From Insulibacter thermoxylanivorax (lineage in GTDB: Bacteria; Bacillota; Bacilli; Paenibacillales; DA-C8): 64,000 nucleotides of DNA. The position numbers were made by a program, and so were the translations under genes. The notes under the pieces are model-generated. The model was given only the letters and a program-made list of their open reading frames with translations. It was not told the origin of the DNA and did no database searches. The stretch is taken from contig NZ_BMAQ01000009.1 of the NCBI RefSeq assembly GCF_015472005.1, positions 62,001 to 126,000 on the forward strand, written 5' to 3'. Position 1 is the stretch's first letter; the number at the start of each line of letters is the position of its first letter. This document shows positions 34,683 through 44,275 of the stretch, piece after piece.

Positions 34683-34716
34683 ATCATCCTTCATTCCGGT
34701 ATCATCCTTCATTCCG
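34683..34716. repeat. Tandem 16-bp direct repeat upstream of the binding-protein promoter
   Basis: ATCATCCTTCATTCCG occurs twice with an 18-bp period, about 97-130 bp upstream of the inferred transcription start and just after the response-regulator gene stop. Direct repeats of this size are the normal target form for AraC-type activators. Binding by the adjacent YesN-like protein is an inference. Confidence 0.5.
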
Positions 34717-34738
34717 CTGACTTCCATCATCTTGCGGC

Positions 34739-36400
34739 TCACGCTTCCTCCGCCCTGCCGTTCTGAGCTCGTTCCGGGAAACGCCCATCGCGGTACTCAT
34801 TCGGCGTCATGCCGTAATACTTCTTAAACATCTTGCTAAAATACTGTGGATTCTGATACCCCAGCTCCATCGTGATCTCATAGATCCGCTTGTTCGTATG
34901 CTTCAGCATATAGAGCGCCTTCTCCATCCGCATGCGGATGATATAATCGCCGAGGCTCTCTCCCGTCACCGATTTGAACACCTTGGACAAATAGACGGGA
35001 TGCAGATAGACACGGTCGGCAATCGTCTTGACGGAGATATCGCTGCCAAGATCCCGGCTGACGATCTGCTTCACTTGGTTCACGATGTGGTTCTTCGCAT
35101 GAACCTCCTGGGTGGACAGCTTGTCCTCCAACTGCTGGACCATCATGGTCGTCCAATGCCTTAACCGTTCCAAGGAATGCACCATGCCTTGGTCGATCTC
35201 CCAGTCAAAGCCGATTTGGCTGAACGACAAACCGTACTTATGCGCAGCATAGATGATCGCATTCGTAATCGATAGATAGATCTCGTATAAGTTCTCTCTA
35301 GAATAACCGCTTGCCGCTACGTAATCGAAGACCTCATCCAGCTTGCCGCGAACAGCATCCCATTGCTGAGCTTCCAGCAGATGCAGCAGGGTTGGCGGGC
35401 GGTAAAGCACATCCAAGGATTCGACCGAACTTGCGGGAGGACTCTGATCCTGCAGGAAGAACACATCCCGCTCCTTCATCTCCAACATGTAAACATATCG
35501 CATCGCCGCTCGATACGTGCTTGCGATCGCTTCAGGGAAGTTAAAGGCATTCGTCACGGCAACGGCAACATCTACCTTCAGAAACCCTCGAACATACTGA
35601 CGAAAGATCGGCAGCAGTCTCTCGAGCTCCTCTCTCAGAACCCGGCGGTCATCCTGTCCTGCTTGGGACAGCCATTCCGGCTTCAGGCTCGCGATGATCG
35701 TCATATAGCTGTGAGGGGACTGAGCATGCCAGAGGCGGAACCGCTCCGACAAGACCTCTTCAGCGATGTTACCTGCGGCATATTCCAGCAGCGCATGTGA
35801 CGCTTCGTCGTATTCCCGAGCATCGAGCCCCATCTTAACCAGCATCATCACCGCAGGTGTATCGACGGTCAGCGGGATCTCATACTTCACCAATCGCTCG
35901 CTGATGGTCTGCTTGGAAAGCGGGCGCCCCAGCAGCAATTCATGAAGGAAATTCCGCCGCAGAATCGACAGGTCCGTCTTCCGATCATACATGAGTTGAT
36001 AATACTGCTCCGCCTGCGCCCATTCATCCTGCAGAGAGGTGATTACCTGCGACAGAGAAGCGATAAGTTCCTCGTCATCCACGGGTTTCAATACATAATC
36101 CAGCACATGCAGTTCGATCGCCTTCTTGGCATAGTGGAATTCAGAATGCCCCGTAAGCAGGATGCAGCGCACATTGGGCCAGCGTTCCTGCACAAGCTCG
36201 ATCAATTGCAGACCGTTGACTTCCGGCATCTGGATATCCGTAACGAGGATATCGATCGAGTGCCGTTCCATCAATTCCAGCGCCTCAGCTGCGGATTCCG
36301 CCTGATGGACCTTATTCACCCCAAGTTCGCCCCAGGGGATCGTAACCTTCAAGCTCTCCGTAACATAGGATTCGTCATCAACCAGTAAGACTTCGATCAT
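34739..36400 (-). CDS. AraC-type response regulator, YesN-like
   Basis: 553-residue response regulator. The N-terminal receiver (about 1-120) has the phosphorylatable aspartate in DILVTDIQMPEVNG. A central region of about 300 residues follows, and the C-terminal 100 residues carry two AraC helix-turn-helix motifs (ISVKTIADRVYLHPVYLSKVF and IYEITMELGYQNPQYFSKMF). Its start overlaps the kinase gene by 23 bp. It probably activates the adjacent transporter and galactanase genes. Confidence 0.93.
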   Translation of the reverse strand: MIEVLLVDDESYVTESLKVTIPWGELGVNKVHQAESAAEALELMERHSIDILVTDIQMPEVNGLQLIELVQERWPNVRCILLTGHSEFHYAKKAIELHVLDYVLKPVDDEELIASLSQVITSLQDEWAQAEQYYQLMYDRKTDLSILRRNFLHELLLGRPLSKQTISERLVKYEIPLTVDTPAVMMLVKMGLDAREYDEASHALLEYAAGNIAEEVLSERFRLWHAQSPHSYMTIIASLKPEWLSQAGQDDRRVLREELERLLPIFRQYVRGFLKVDVAVAVTNAFNFPEAIASTYRAAMRYVYMLEMKERDVFFLQDQSPPASSVESLDVLYRPPTLLHLLEAQQWDAVRGKLDEVFDYVAASGYSRENLYEIYLSITNAIIYAAHKYGLSFSQIGFDWEIDQGMVHSLERLRHWTTMMVQQLEDKLSTQEVHAKNHIVNQVKQIVSRDLGSDISVKTIADRVYLHPVYLSKVFKSVTGESLGDYIIRMRMEKALYMLKHTNKRIYEITMELGYQNPQYFSKMFKKYYGMTPNEYRDGRFPERAQNGRAEEA

Positions 36401-38138
36401 CGGAAGCCCTCCTTAACACATTCGCCTCAGACCAGATCAAGTCCACCCGCAAGCCGCCCAGCTCAGAACGGGACAGACGGACACCGGCTCCGTTCCCGTA
36501 GCGCAGCACCATTCTCTGATGCACATTCCAGAGTCCGCAGCCCATCTCCTCATCCATCGGTTGAGCCATTTGTCGTCCCAATGCTTCCATCTCGGATTCG
36601 CTCATGCCCCTGCCATTGTCCTCAACGGTCATCGTCGCCTGCCCTTGCTCGACTTTGCCGGTGATGCGGATGAGTCCCGCTCCCGCCTTCTGTTCCACAC
36701 CGTGAATGATGGCATTCTCCACGATGGGCTGGATCAAGATGCGAGGGATGAGCCAGCTGTACAACTCCTCCGGCAGCTCAATCGTATAATCGAGCCGTTT
36801 CTTCCGCAGTTTCTGAATCTCTAGATAATTTCGAACAAACTCCATCTCCTCCCACACGGTGACCCATTCCTTCTCCTGTCTGGTCGTATAGCGGAAGTAG
36901 CTGGCCAAGTTCTGGGACATCGCGATGACTGCCCGCGTATCCTGCAGTTTCGCCATACTGGAGATAAATGAGAAGCAATTATAGAAAAAATGCGGATTAA
37001 TCTGCGACTGCAGCTGTTTCAGCCGAGCTTCACGCACGTGGATCTTCTCCAGGTAGACGTGCTCAAACAGCTCCTGGATCTGCTCCACCATGGAGTTGAA
37101 CCGTCGAAATACGAAGCTGAACTCACTGTGTCCCTTCGGCTCCAGCCGAACGGTGTAGTCTTCATTTTTCAAGCGATTGAAGCCGCGGATCAACTGTTTC
37201 AAGGGCACCTGTACTTGTGCATACAGCATATATGCCGTAACCAGGCTCATTAGCAGCAGGGCGATCACAGAGGAATAGAACAAACGGTTCGAACGCTGGA
37301 TCGGCGACATTACCTCTGACAGCGGCAAGTAGTCGACCAGATACCACCCCAGGGTATCGGAAAGGGCGACATGTACCATATATTTGTTGTTTTCGATGTT
37401 AACGATTTCATTCTTAATCGGAAGTCCATCACTCATATCCAGATGTTCAACGAGCTGCCGGGCAAGTTCGCGGTCTGCCGTGCGGTTATAGATGAGGTAG
37501 CCGGTATCTGCATGATAATAGAAAGGATCCCGTCTGCCGTCGCGCTTGAACTCATCGAGCATCTTCTCGATGTTCTGACTCGAAAACTGCACCTCGATGA
37601 CCAGATTATGATCGAAAGGATCCGCCAGATACGGTGAAGGTGTGGACATGATCTTGAAGAGATAGCTGCCGTCATCCTGTGCGGTTACCTGCCAGCCTTT
37701 CGTTCTCAGACTGGACAGAAGTTCTTGTTCATCGTATTCCTTAACATCGTTAACAGATACCACCCGCCGCAGGGAAGGAGAGTAGATGAGGATCTGGCTG
37801 ACAAAATCCGCAGAACTCTGCTGGATGTTGAGCTTGCTCTGAATGCGTCTCATCAACTTGATCTGCTCGAAATTCAGGTGCTTATTATACGTCCAGATAT
37901 GCTTCAGATTCGAAATATCCGGATCCTGCAGCAACAGATTAGGCCAAAGCGCAAGCAGCCCCACATTCGTATTGATCTGATCCTGGAAGAAGATCAATTG
38001 GTTGGTATGCGAACGAGTCAGCTCCGTGGCCAGCACATTCGTGCTCGTCTTGTTGGAGTAGAAATACAACACCACGATCGGAATCAACAGGATCAGATTG
38101 AAAACCACGAGCTTTCTGAACAGATTGAATCTGGGCAT
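36378..38138 (-). CDS. Sensor histidine kinase, YesM-like
   Basis: 586-residue membrane kinase: membrane helix at about 12-28, an extracytoplasmic sensing region to about 280, a second helix (SVIALLLMSLVTAYMLYAQV), a HAMP linker, the His_kinase domain with SQINPHFFYNCFSF (phospho-acceptor His) and HATPase_c with IVENAIIHGVE and GCGLWNVHQRM. It pairs with the YesN-like regulator. The likely input is a galactan breakdown product, inferred from the neighbours. Confidence 0.93.
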   Translation of the reverse strand: MPRFNLFRKLVVFNLILLIPIVVLYFYSNKTSTNVLATELTRSHTNQLIFFQDQINTNVGLLALWPNLLLQDPDISNLKHIWTYNKHLNFEQIKLMRRIQSKLNIQQSSADFVSQILIYSPSLRRVVSVNDVKEYDEQELLSSLRTKGWQVTAQDDGSYLFKIMSTPSPYLADPFDHNLVIEVQFSSQNIEKMLDEFKRDGRRDPFYYHADTGYLIYNRTADRELARQLVEHLDMSDGLPIKNEIVNIENNKYMVHVALSDTLGWYLVDYLPLSEVMSPIQRSNRLFYSSVIALLLMSLVTAYMLYAQVQVPLKQLIRGFNRLKNEDYTVRLEPKGHSEFSFVFRRFNSMVEQIQELFEHVYLEKIHVREARLKQLQSQINPHFFYNCFSFISSMAKLQDTRAVIAMSQNLASYFRYTTRQEKEWVTVWEEMEFVRNYLEIQKLRKKRLDYTIELPEELYSWLIPRILIQPIVENAIIHGVEQKAGAGLIRITGKVEQGQATMTVEDNGRGMSESEMEALGRQMAQPMDEEMGCGLWNVHQRMVLRYGNGAGVRLSRSELGGLRVDLIWSEANVLRRASDDRSLTG

Positions 38139-38693
38139 CCGGACACCCCTTGTTCATTCACATTTTGCTTATGTATGCACTCCTGCCTGCACTGTAAATC
38201 TATATGATTCAGCATGGTTCATCGTCGATGCGTTTGAATTCAATGCCTGTTCTGTGATGCTGATTGATTTGTTGTCAGTCCTATGCTGATGCTGTTTCTA
38301 TTCTGAGTCATTATTGCAGAATCGTTAGGAGCAAGCGCAATTCTTATATCGTGCAGAATGTTTAATGTTACCTCTATTATAAATCAAACGACCTGTACCA
38401 AATGAAACATTTCAGCAGTTTTTCCAACTATTTGGCCGATTCTTGGTCGATTCATGCTGCTCTGCATTTTAGGACAAAACCAACACATGAACGCTCCCTT
38501 TTCTCACTTATTATCCTATTTATAGAACAAAATCTCCTGACGGGCCCGACGACCCTCACATGCCTTGCGCCCCCAGCCATCCATCACAACAGCGAAAAAC
38601 CGGCCTGGATCATCCCAAGCCGGTCTTCCTTCCATCTATGCTCGATGCCTTTCGCCTATCTTCGAATCCTTACATCTATAATCGCAACACATA
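38139..38693. other. Intergenic region between galactanase and kinase genes
   Basis: No gene is supported. On the minus strand a TATAAT (38376-38381) may serve the kinase gene, giving a leader of about 230 nt without recognisable structure. A terminator for the galactanase gene lies at 38595-38624. Small open frames here have no ribosome-binding sites. Confidence 0.5.
38595..38624 (-). terminator. Terminator after the galactanase gene
   Basis: ACCGGC and GCCGGT arms with a 14-nt loop. The minus strand continues with TTTTT. Confidence 0.85.
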
Positions 38694-41600
38694 TCACTCG
38701 TACAACCTCTCGATCAGTCTGGCTGTGACAACCGCAGTTTCCGCTCTGGTCACAGGACGCAGCGGCGAGAACTGCCCTTGGCCCGTACCGCGCAACAGGC
38801 CCGCACGGTGCAGGACATCAACCGCCTCAAGCGCATAATCAGCGATCTGATGCTGATCTTGGAATCCCCATCCTTCATTGACCCTCGGCAGCTGGATGCC
38901 CAGCGTCTGCAGCGCGCGGTCGATGAGCACCGCCAGATCTTGCCGGCTGATCGCATCGGCAGCGACGAAGCGGCCGTTGCCGATGCCCCGGGCGATTCCT
39001 AATTGTTCCGCCGCGGCAATCGCATCATGCCACGGGGAGTTGGCCTCGACATCGGAGAAAGACGCAGGTTGATCGGCAGCTGCCAATGCAAGGCCGTTCA
39101 CCAGCATATGCGTGAATGCGCCGCGAGTGATAGGCACTGCCGGCTCGAAACGATGGTCATCTCCGATCATGACGATGCCTCTAGCAGCTAGAAGCTCGAT
39201 GCTCTGCTTAGCCCACTCCACATCGGAGATATCTGTCAGATGTACGTTCTCATGCCATACCGCAAACTTGCCCAGATGCTTCGGCCGGAAGAGCACAGCT
39301 TCCGCCCCAAGATCGAACAATCCGTTGGACACCGGCAGGATCTCGCCGTCTTCGCTGATGAAGTGTACGACCACTTGATGCGGCATTTCCTCTTCTCCCA
39401 GCGCATAAGGGATCTCAACGATCAGCTCGCTGCCTTTAAGCTCCTCGATCCGCGTGCCGTTCACCTTAATCGCAATATCATACAGCGTACGGCCGACTAA
39501 CTTGCGCCGGATGTCAGCCGGCAGTTCTGCCGGATCCAACTTAGCAACGGACACCTCAACTTGTCCCTTTCCTGCTGCACTGCCTGCAGCTTCCGCCAGC
39601 CACACCGCGGACAATTGAATAATCGCCAAGTCAGTCCTTAGCACGAGCGACTCTACGCCTTCATCACGGGCTTGCACGAGCTGCTCCGACGACAGGACCG
39701 CAGCAGCTCTATCCCCTTTAACGGGAACCTCGAGATCAAGCGTGCTGTCCATGCCGTCGGCCAGCCAAGCGGCCAGATCGATCTTGGTAACCGATTGATC
39801 GACGGGAGTGATCATCCAAACGCCGCCTGCAGATCCGCCTCCTTTCCCGCTGCCATTGCCGATGTCATTACCGCTGCCGGCAGAGCCGTCCCCATCGTCA
39901 TCGTCACCATCACTGTCTTCATCGTCGCCGCCATCCTCGCTGCCGCGGTCATCTCCGCCGCCGCCATCGATGCCAGGCAACTCAGTGCCCAGATATCCGA
40001 CCTGTACATTATCGATCAGCATCCAGTTGCCGCTGTTGCCGTCGGTATAGAAGCCGATTGTCAGCTGGCCGCTCTCAACTTCAACAACCCGTTCATTGGC
40101 CCTCATGCCGCTCGATGCGGGAATATCCACACGCACCTCATCCCCGCCGCGGCTGCGGACATACATGTAATGAGCATTCATGTCCCCGCCGTTGTATGAC
40201 CAGAAGGTGATCCGGTAGAACCCGTCCGCCAATCCCGCGATCGTCTGCCATACATCGGATTGGAAGGGCTGCTCCAGCCAAGCGGAGAGCACGTAGTTGC
40301 CATCCACGGCTTGCTCATGGTATTGGATGTAGGTTGCCTGTTTGGTTGTGCTGACATGCCATTCCGGGATGATCGTGCGGTCATGCTCGACCCGCAGCTC
40401 GAAGCTGGGGTTATTAAGCAGAATCGGAGTCAGCAGGCGAACCTCCACATCCTTCGTCGTCTGCCGTGCTTTCACCGTGACCCTAGGCGAGTATCCGTCG
40501 AGATAGCCTTCCGCCGCCACCCGCACCACATATCCGGAGCCCGCCGGAACGCCGTCCACAACATAGCGCCCCGCTTCATCCGTCAGCGTTCGGTACTCTT
40601 CATCTCCGCGTTCAACGATTACCGCCGCACCTGCCACCGGTTCTTTGGCGGGATTTGTAACCACACCGGAGATCGCTCCCAAGCTGGACAACAGGACAAA
40701 ATCTACGCCATCCGTCACCTGACCGATCTCCACCGAGACGCCTTCCACAAGCGCCGCATCATACTTCTCCTTCACAGCCTGCACAGTATACCCCTCGCCG
40801 GCTGGCACATGCAGGATCTCATACCGTCCGGCGGCATCGGTTACGGCGGCATAGCGCTGCTCCTTAGTGTCGACGCTGACGACCGCTCCTTCGACGGGAA
40901 GCCCCGCCGCGTCCACGACTTTGCCGCTGATCGATCCGGAAATCAGCACGATCCTAATCGCATCAGCCTCTGTTGTTTCGCCTGCGCGGACCGATACCTC
41001 CGACAGGAAGCCGGGAACGTAACCCGCTTTAGCCGCCATGACGATATAGCCCGTGCTTTCAGGTACATCTTGCAGCACATAGCGCCCGTGCTGATCCGTC
41101 TCGGCTGTGAAGACATCCTCACCGGCGCTGACCGTCACCTTCGCACGAGGCGCAGGGTCGCCGGCATCATCCAGCACCGTGCCGCTGATCCGCCCTCCGG
41201 TCAACATCACGATGACACCCACGGTGTTCTGTCCGGCCAGAACCCGATCGACATACGCGGTCCCGGACTCATACCCCGGCTTGCTCGCCTCGATGCGGTA
41301 ATCGGTGCCCGGCGGAACATCAGGGAACAAGTAATTCCCCCACGGATCCGCTTTCGCATACCGCATCTCGCCGCTTGCAAGCGTTAGACGAAGCTCCGCC
41401 CGCGCGATTCCGGTACCGCCTGTACCCAGCACCCGTCCTATGATGTTGCCTGTCTCAGAACCTTCCGTATTGTACAGATAAGCATCATGTACCGGCAGCG
41501 CTTTGCCGTCAAAATCAAACAACGTCGTATTGGAGACCACATTCACATCCGGTTGATCATCCGCTTCCCGGATGGCCCAGCCTACGCCCGGCACCTCGAT

Positions 41601-43991
41601 CATGATCGGATCCCAGTACAGATCCCCGATGATGCGGCCGTTGCCCGCACTCTTCAATCCATTGAACAGCGCGATCATGAAGTTCTTCTGCCCTTCCGGC
41701 GAGCTCGTCTCCTCCGGATACGGCCCGTTGTTGGTCAACTGTCCAGGCGTGCCGTTCGGCAAGGTCGGATTCCACTTATACCCCGTTTCCATGACGAGGA
41801 TATCCTTGTCATATTTTTCACTGATGTATACGAAGAAGTCCACCGCTTCTTCGATCGTCTTCTTCGTCCAGAACGGATAATAGGACGGACCGATCACATC
41901 GTACTCAACGCCGTATTCCGCCATCTTATCGAAGAAGGTTATATACTTCCCGTAGTTGCCGGCGTCATCCAGATGCAGCACAACGCGCGATTCCGGCGAA
42001 ACCTCCTTAACAGCCTTATAACCTGCCTTCAAGAAATTCGCTAGATACCTCCAGTTGTCCCCGGCTGCCCGTCCGTATGGATACAAGAGACCGCCCTGCA
42101 TCTCATTGCCTAAGGATACATACTCGGGAAGCGTCCCCTGCTCCTTCAAAGCCGTCATGATGTCCTTCGTATATTCATACAGCAGTTCTTCTAACTTCTT
42201 GGCAATCTGCTCCTCATCCGTCATGCCCTCAATCTCTTCTTGCCAATCATATGGGATGATCTGCGTCTCGCCGTTCGTCCAATAGTCGCTGTAATGGAAG
42301 GTGAATTGGATCTGCAGCCCGGCATCCTTCGCCCGTCTCGCCAGCTTCAGGACATCCTCCTTGTCCATGATACCTTCCTGGCGGTAGTACTCGCCGTTGC
42401 CGCGCCCTTTGCCCGGATTGTTGTAAAGTCTAATGCGGACGATGTCATGACCGTTCTCCTTCAAGATCTGGAACAGATCCTTCGGATTGCCCTCGCGGTC
42501 GTAGAAGATGCCGCCCCGCGATTCGATGTGGGTTAGCTCCGAGATATCCCCGCCCTTGAGCAGCCGATACGGCTGATCGTCCTTGACCAGTTCCACCCGG
42601 TCGATCATCGCCCAGGTGCCCGCTTCCCCCTTCGTATGCAGACCGATCGTCAAGGTACCGTCCGCTGCCTCGATCCCTCGGACATAGACCTTCGTCCACC
42701 CCTCCGTTTCCGGCAATGCCGTACGCGCTTCTGAACGGCTGGAGCCAGCTGCGAACAGATAAGCGATGCCGTCTCCCCGTCCCCCATGCCAGGCCCAGGC
42801 GGACAAGGTGTAGGGTCCGTTCTCCAGATTCTCCAGTCGCTGATAAGTGCGCACTTCATAGCCCTGATCAGCTAGGTGCATCAGGGCATGCCCGCTCTTG
42901 TATCCCACGCTGCCTGCATCAGAAGCATCCTTATCCCCCTGTACTTCCCAGCCGACAAGGGTCCCATCATCCGCAAGCTCCTCGAAGTCATAGTTTACAA
43001 TCGGTACACCCTTCGGCTCCCCGTCATCCTCTGTCACTTTTGAGATTTCCACTAAGTCGATGTTGGCCCATGCTCCGCCTTCCGCATCAGCATAGAAGCC
43101 AATCGTCAGTTCGCCATGGCTCACCGTGAAGGGCAGGGTGACCTTCGTCCACGTATTCACGCGAGGAAGATCCACTCTCGCCTCGGTACCGTCCCCTCCT
43201 CGCACATACATATACAGTTCATGGAACGTGCCGTCACTTGCTGTCCAGACGGAGATTTCATAATCCCCGTAGACGATTCCCGTCACCGTCTGCCAAGTAT
43301 CGGCGATATACGGGGAGCTGCTCCAATAATTCAGGTTATGCGAACCGCCGCCGGCCGGCGCCCATCCGCTCCCTTGTTTAATCGCATCGCTGCCGTTGGT
43401 CTGCCACATGGACAGGCCGTCCTCGAAGCTGTTATTCGGAATGATCACCATGTCTTTGCCTCCATCTCCTAAGTAAGTCAGTGTGACCAGATCCACACCC
43501 AGCCAAGCTCCCGCATGCGCATCCGCATAGAAACCGATCGTCATCCCGCCGTCCTGAATCTCCACCTGCAGATGGACCTGCGTCCATTGACTGGAACTGG
43601 GGATCGCTGCCTTATGGGTTTGCTCTCCCGCGGTTTTCACGTACATATATTTCTCATCAAACTCACCGTTCACTGCCGTCCAAGCGGACAGCATGTATTT
43701 GCCGTTCTTAAGGTCTGTAATCGTCTGATAAGTATCGGCAACATAAGCGGTATCGCTGTAATAACTCAGCTTCTTATGACCGCCGCCGTCGGGGACCCAT
43801 CCATCATCGCTAATCGAGATCGCTTCGCTGCCATTCGTCTCCCAGTCATCGAGATCTTCCTCGAAGCTGGGATTGAGGATCAGCACATTCTCCGCAGCTA
43901 TGGCCCGGCTTGCTTCATATGGAGCCAGTACAGCCGACTGCGCAACAACCAAAGCCAGCATCAACAGCACATTGCCGATTCGCTTGAACAT
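38694..43991 (-). CDS. Very large S-layer-anchored endo-beta-1,4-galactanase (GH53)
   Basis: 1765 residues from the chosen ATG. Order: signal peptide (about 1-34); three jelly-roll carbohydrate-binding modules that begin NPSFEE, NNSFED and NYDFEE (about 35-475); GH53 catalytic domain (about 475-870) with acid/base Glu in SLGNEMQGG and nucleophile Glu in VMETGYKWN; four carboxypeptidase-regulatory-like Ig repeats (to about 1230); a fourth binding module (NNPSFELR); an acidic Gly/Asp linker; an unassigned domain; three SLH repeats at the C-terminus. The binding modules resemble the galactan-binding CBM61 type. It should cut beta-1,4-galactan at the cell surface. Earlier starts at 44018 and 44087 are possible; AAGGGGG precedes 43991. 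Confidence 0.92.
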   Translation of the reverse strand: MFKRIGNVLLMLALVVAQSAVLAPYEASRAIAAENVLILNPSFEEDLDDWETNGSEAISISDDGWVPDGGGHKKLSYYSDTAYVADTYQTITDLKNGKYMLSAWTAVNGEFDEKYMYVKTAGEQTHKAAIPSSSQWTQVHLQVEIQDGGMTIGFYADAHAGAWLGVDLVTLTYLGDGGKDMVIIPNNSFEDGLSMWQTNGSDAIKQGSGWAPAGGGSHNLNYWSSSPYIADTWQTVTGIVYGDYEISVWTASDGTFHELYMYVRGGDGTEARVDLPRVNTWTKVTLPFTVSHGELTIGFYADAEGGAWANIDLVEISKVTEDDGEPKGVPIVNYDFEELADDGTLVGWEVQGDKDASDAGSVGYKSGHALMHLADQGYEVRTYQRLENLENGPYTLSAWAWHGGRGDGIAYLFAAGSSRSEARTALPETEGWTKVYVRGIEAADGTLTIGLHTKGEAGTWAMIDRVELVKDDQPYRLLKGGDISELTHIESRGGIFYDREGNPKDLFQILKENGHDIVRIRLYNNPGKGRGNGEYYRQEGIMDKEDVLKLARRAKDAGLQIQFTFHYSDYWTNGETQIIPYDWQEEIEGMTDEEQIAKKLEELLYEYTKDIMTALKEQGTLPEYVSLGNEMQGGLLYPYGRAAGDNWRYLANFLKAGYKAVKEVSPESRVVLHLDDAGNYGKYITFFDKMAEYGVEYDVIGPSYYPFWTKKTIEEAVDFFVYISEKYDKDILVMETGYKWNPTLPNGTPGQLTNNGPYPEETSSPEGQKNFMIALFNGLKSAGNGRIIGDLYWDPIMIEVPGVGWAIREADDQPDVNVVSNTTLFDFDGKALPVHDAYLYNTEGSETGNIIGRVLGTGGTGIARAELRLTLASGEMRYAKADPWGNYLFPDVPPGTDYRIEASKPGYESGTAYVDRVLAGQNTVGVIVMLTGGRISGTVLDDAGDPAPRAKVTVSAGEDVFTAETDQHGRYVLQDVPESTGYIVMAAKAGYVPGFLSEVSVRAGETTEADAIRIVLISGSISGKVVDAAGLPVEGAVVSVDTKEQRYAAVTDAAGRYEILHVPAGEGYTVQAVKEKYDAALVEGVSVEIGQVTDGVDFVLLSSLGAISGVVTNPAKEPVAGAAVIVERGDEEYRTLTDEAGRYVVDGVPAGSGYVVRVAAEGYLDGYSPRVTVKARQTTKDVEVRLLTPILLNNPSFELRVEHDRTIIPEWHVSTTKQATYIQYHEQAVDGNYVLSAWLEQPFQSDVWQTIAGLADGFYRITFWSYNGGDMNAHYMYVRSRGGDEVRVDIPASSGMRANERVVEVESGQLTIGFYTDGNSGNWMLIDNVQVGYLGTELPGIDGGGGDDRGSEDGGDDEDSDGDDDDGDGSAGSGNDIGNGSGKGGGSAGGVWMITPVDQSVTKIDLAAWLADGMDSTLDLEVPVKGDRAAAVLSSEQLVQARDEGVESLVLRTDLAIIQLSAVWLAEAAGSAAGKGQVEVSVAKLDPAELPADIRRKLVGRTLYDIAIKVNGTRIEELKGSELIVEIPYALGEEEMPHQVVVHFISEDGEILPVSNGLFDLGAEAVLFRPKHLGKFAVWHENVHLTDISDVEWAKQSIELLAARGIVMIGDDHRFEPAVPITRGAFTHMLVNGLALAAADQPASFSDVEANSPWHDAIAAAEQLGIARGIGNGRFVAADAISRQDLAVLIDRALQTLGIQLPRVNEGWGFQDQHQIADYALEAVDVLHRAGLLRGTGQGQFSPLRPVTRAETAVVTARLIERLYE

Positions 43992-44085
43992 GGTACCTTC
44001 CCCCTTACCATCAGTCATTCTCATCCCCTCCTGTTGAACTGCCAGCATCCAACCACACAGGAACAGACCCCATGCAAGCGGATAC

Positions 44086-44122
44086 AAAAAAGACCGACAT
44101 CATCCCTTGCATGCGTCAGTCT
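44086..44122 (-). terminator. Terminator-like hairpin at the 5' end of the galactanase transcript
   Basis: AGACTGACGCAT and ATGATGTCGGTCT pair with few mismatches around a 7-nt loop, and the minus strand continues with TTTTTTG. It begins about 8 nt after the inferred transcription start, and the gene starts about 100 bp downstream, so it could be an attenuator. Confidence 0.6.
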
Positions 44123-44136
44123 CTTAGGATCTCTCA

Positions 44137-44142
44137 ATTATA
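44137..44142 (-). promoter_or_regulatory. -10 element of the galactanase promoter
   Basis: TATAAT on the minus strand, with a weak -35 (TTATCC, 17 bp upstream). A partial cre-like core (AAAGCGTT) lies between. Activator dependence is likely. Confidence 0.5.
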
Positions 44143-44213
44143 GATGGTAAAGCGTTGCGGATAAGAAATGTACGGCACAATCCCAAGATTTACAGTTAAT
44201 AATGCAATCATTT

Positions 44214-44266
44214 AAAAAAAAAAGAAGTGCCGCATGCATACCTGACCGGGTACACATCAGCACTTC
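44214..44266 (-). terminator. Terminator after cls
   Basis: GAAGTGC and GCACTTC arms around a 29-nt loop, followed on the minus strand by ten T residues. Confidence 0.88.
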
Positions 44267-44275
44267 ACGCGGATC

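Noticed and set aside
39672-41387. Long plus-strand frames opposite the galactanase gene
   Set aside because: Shadows caused by high GC and codon bias; the opposite strand encodes clear domains.
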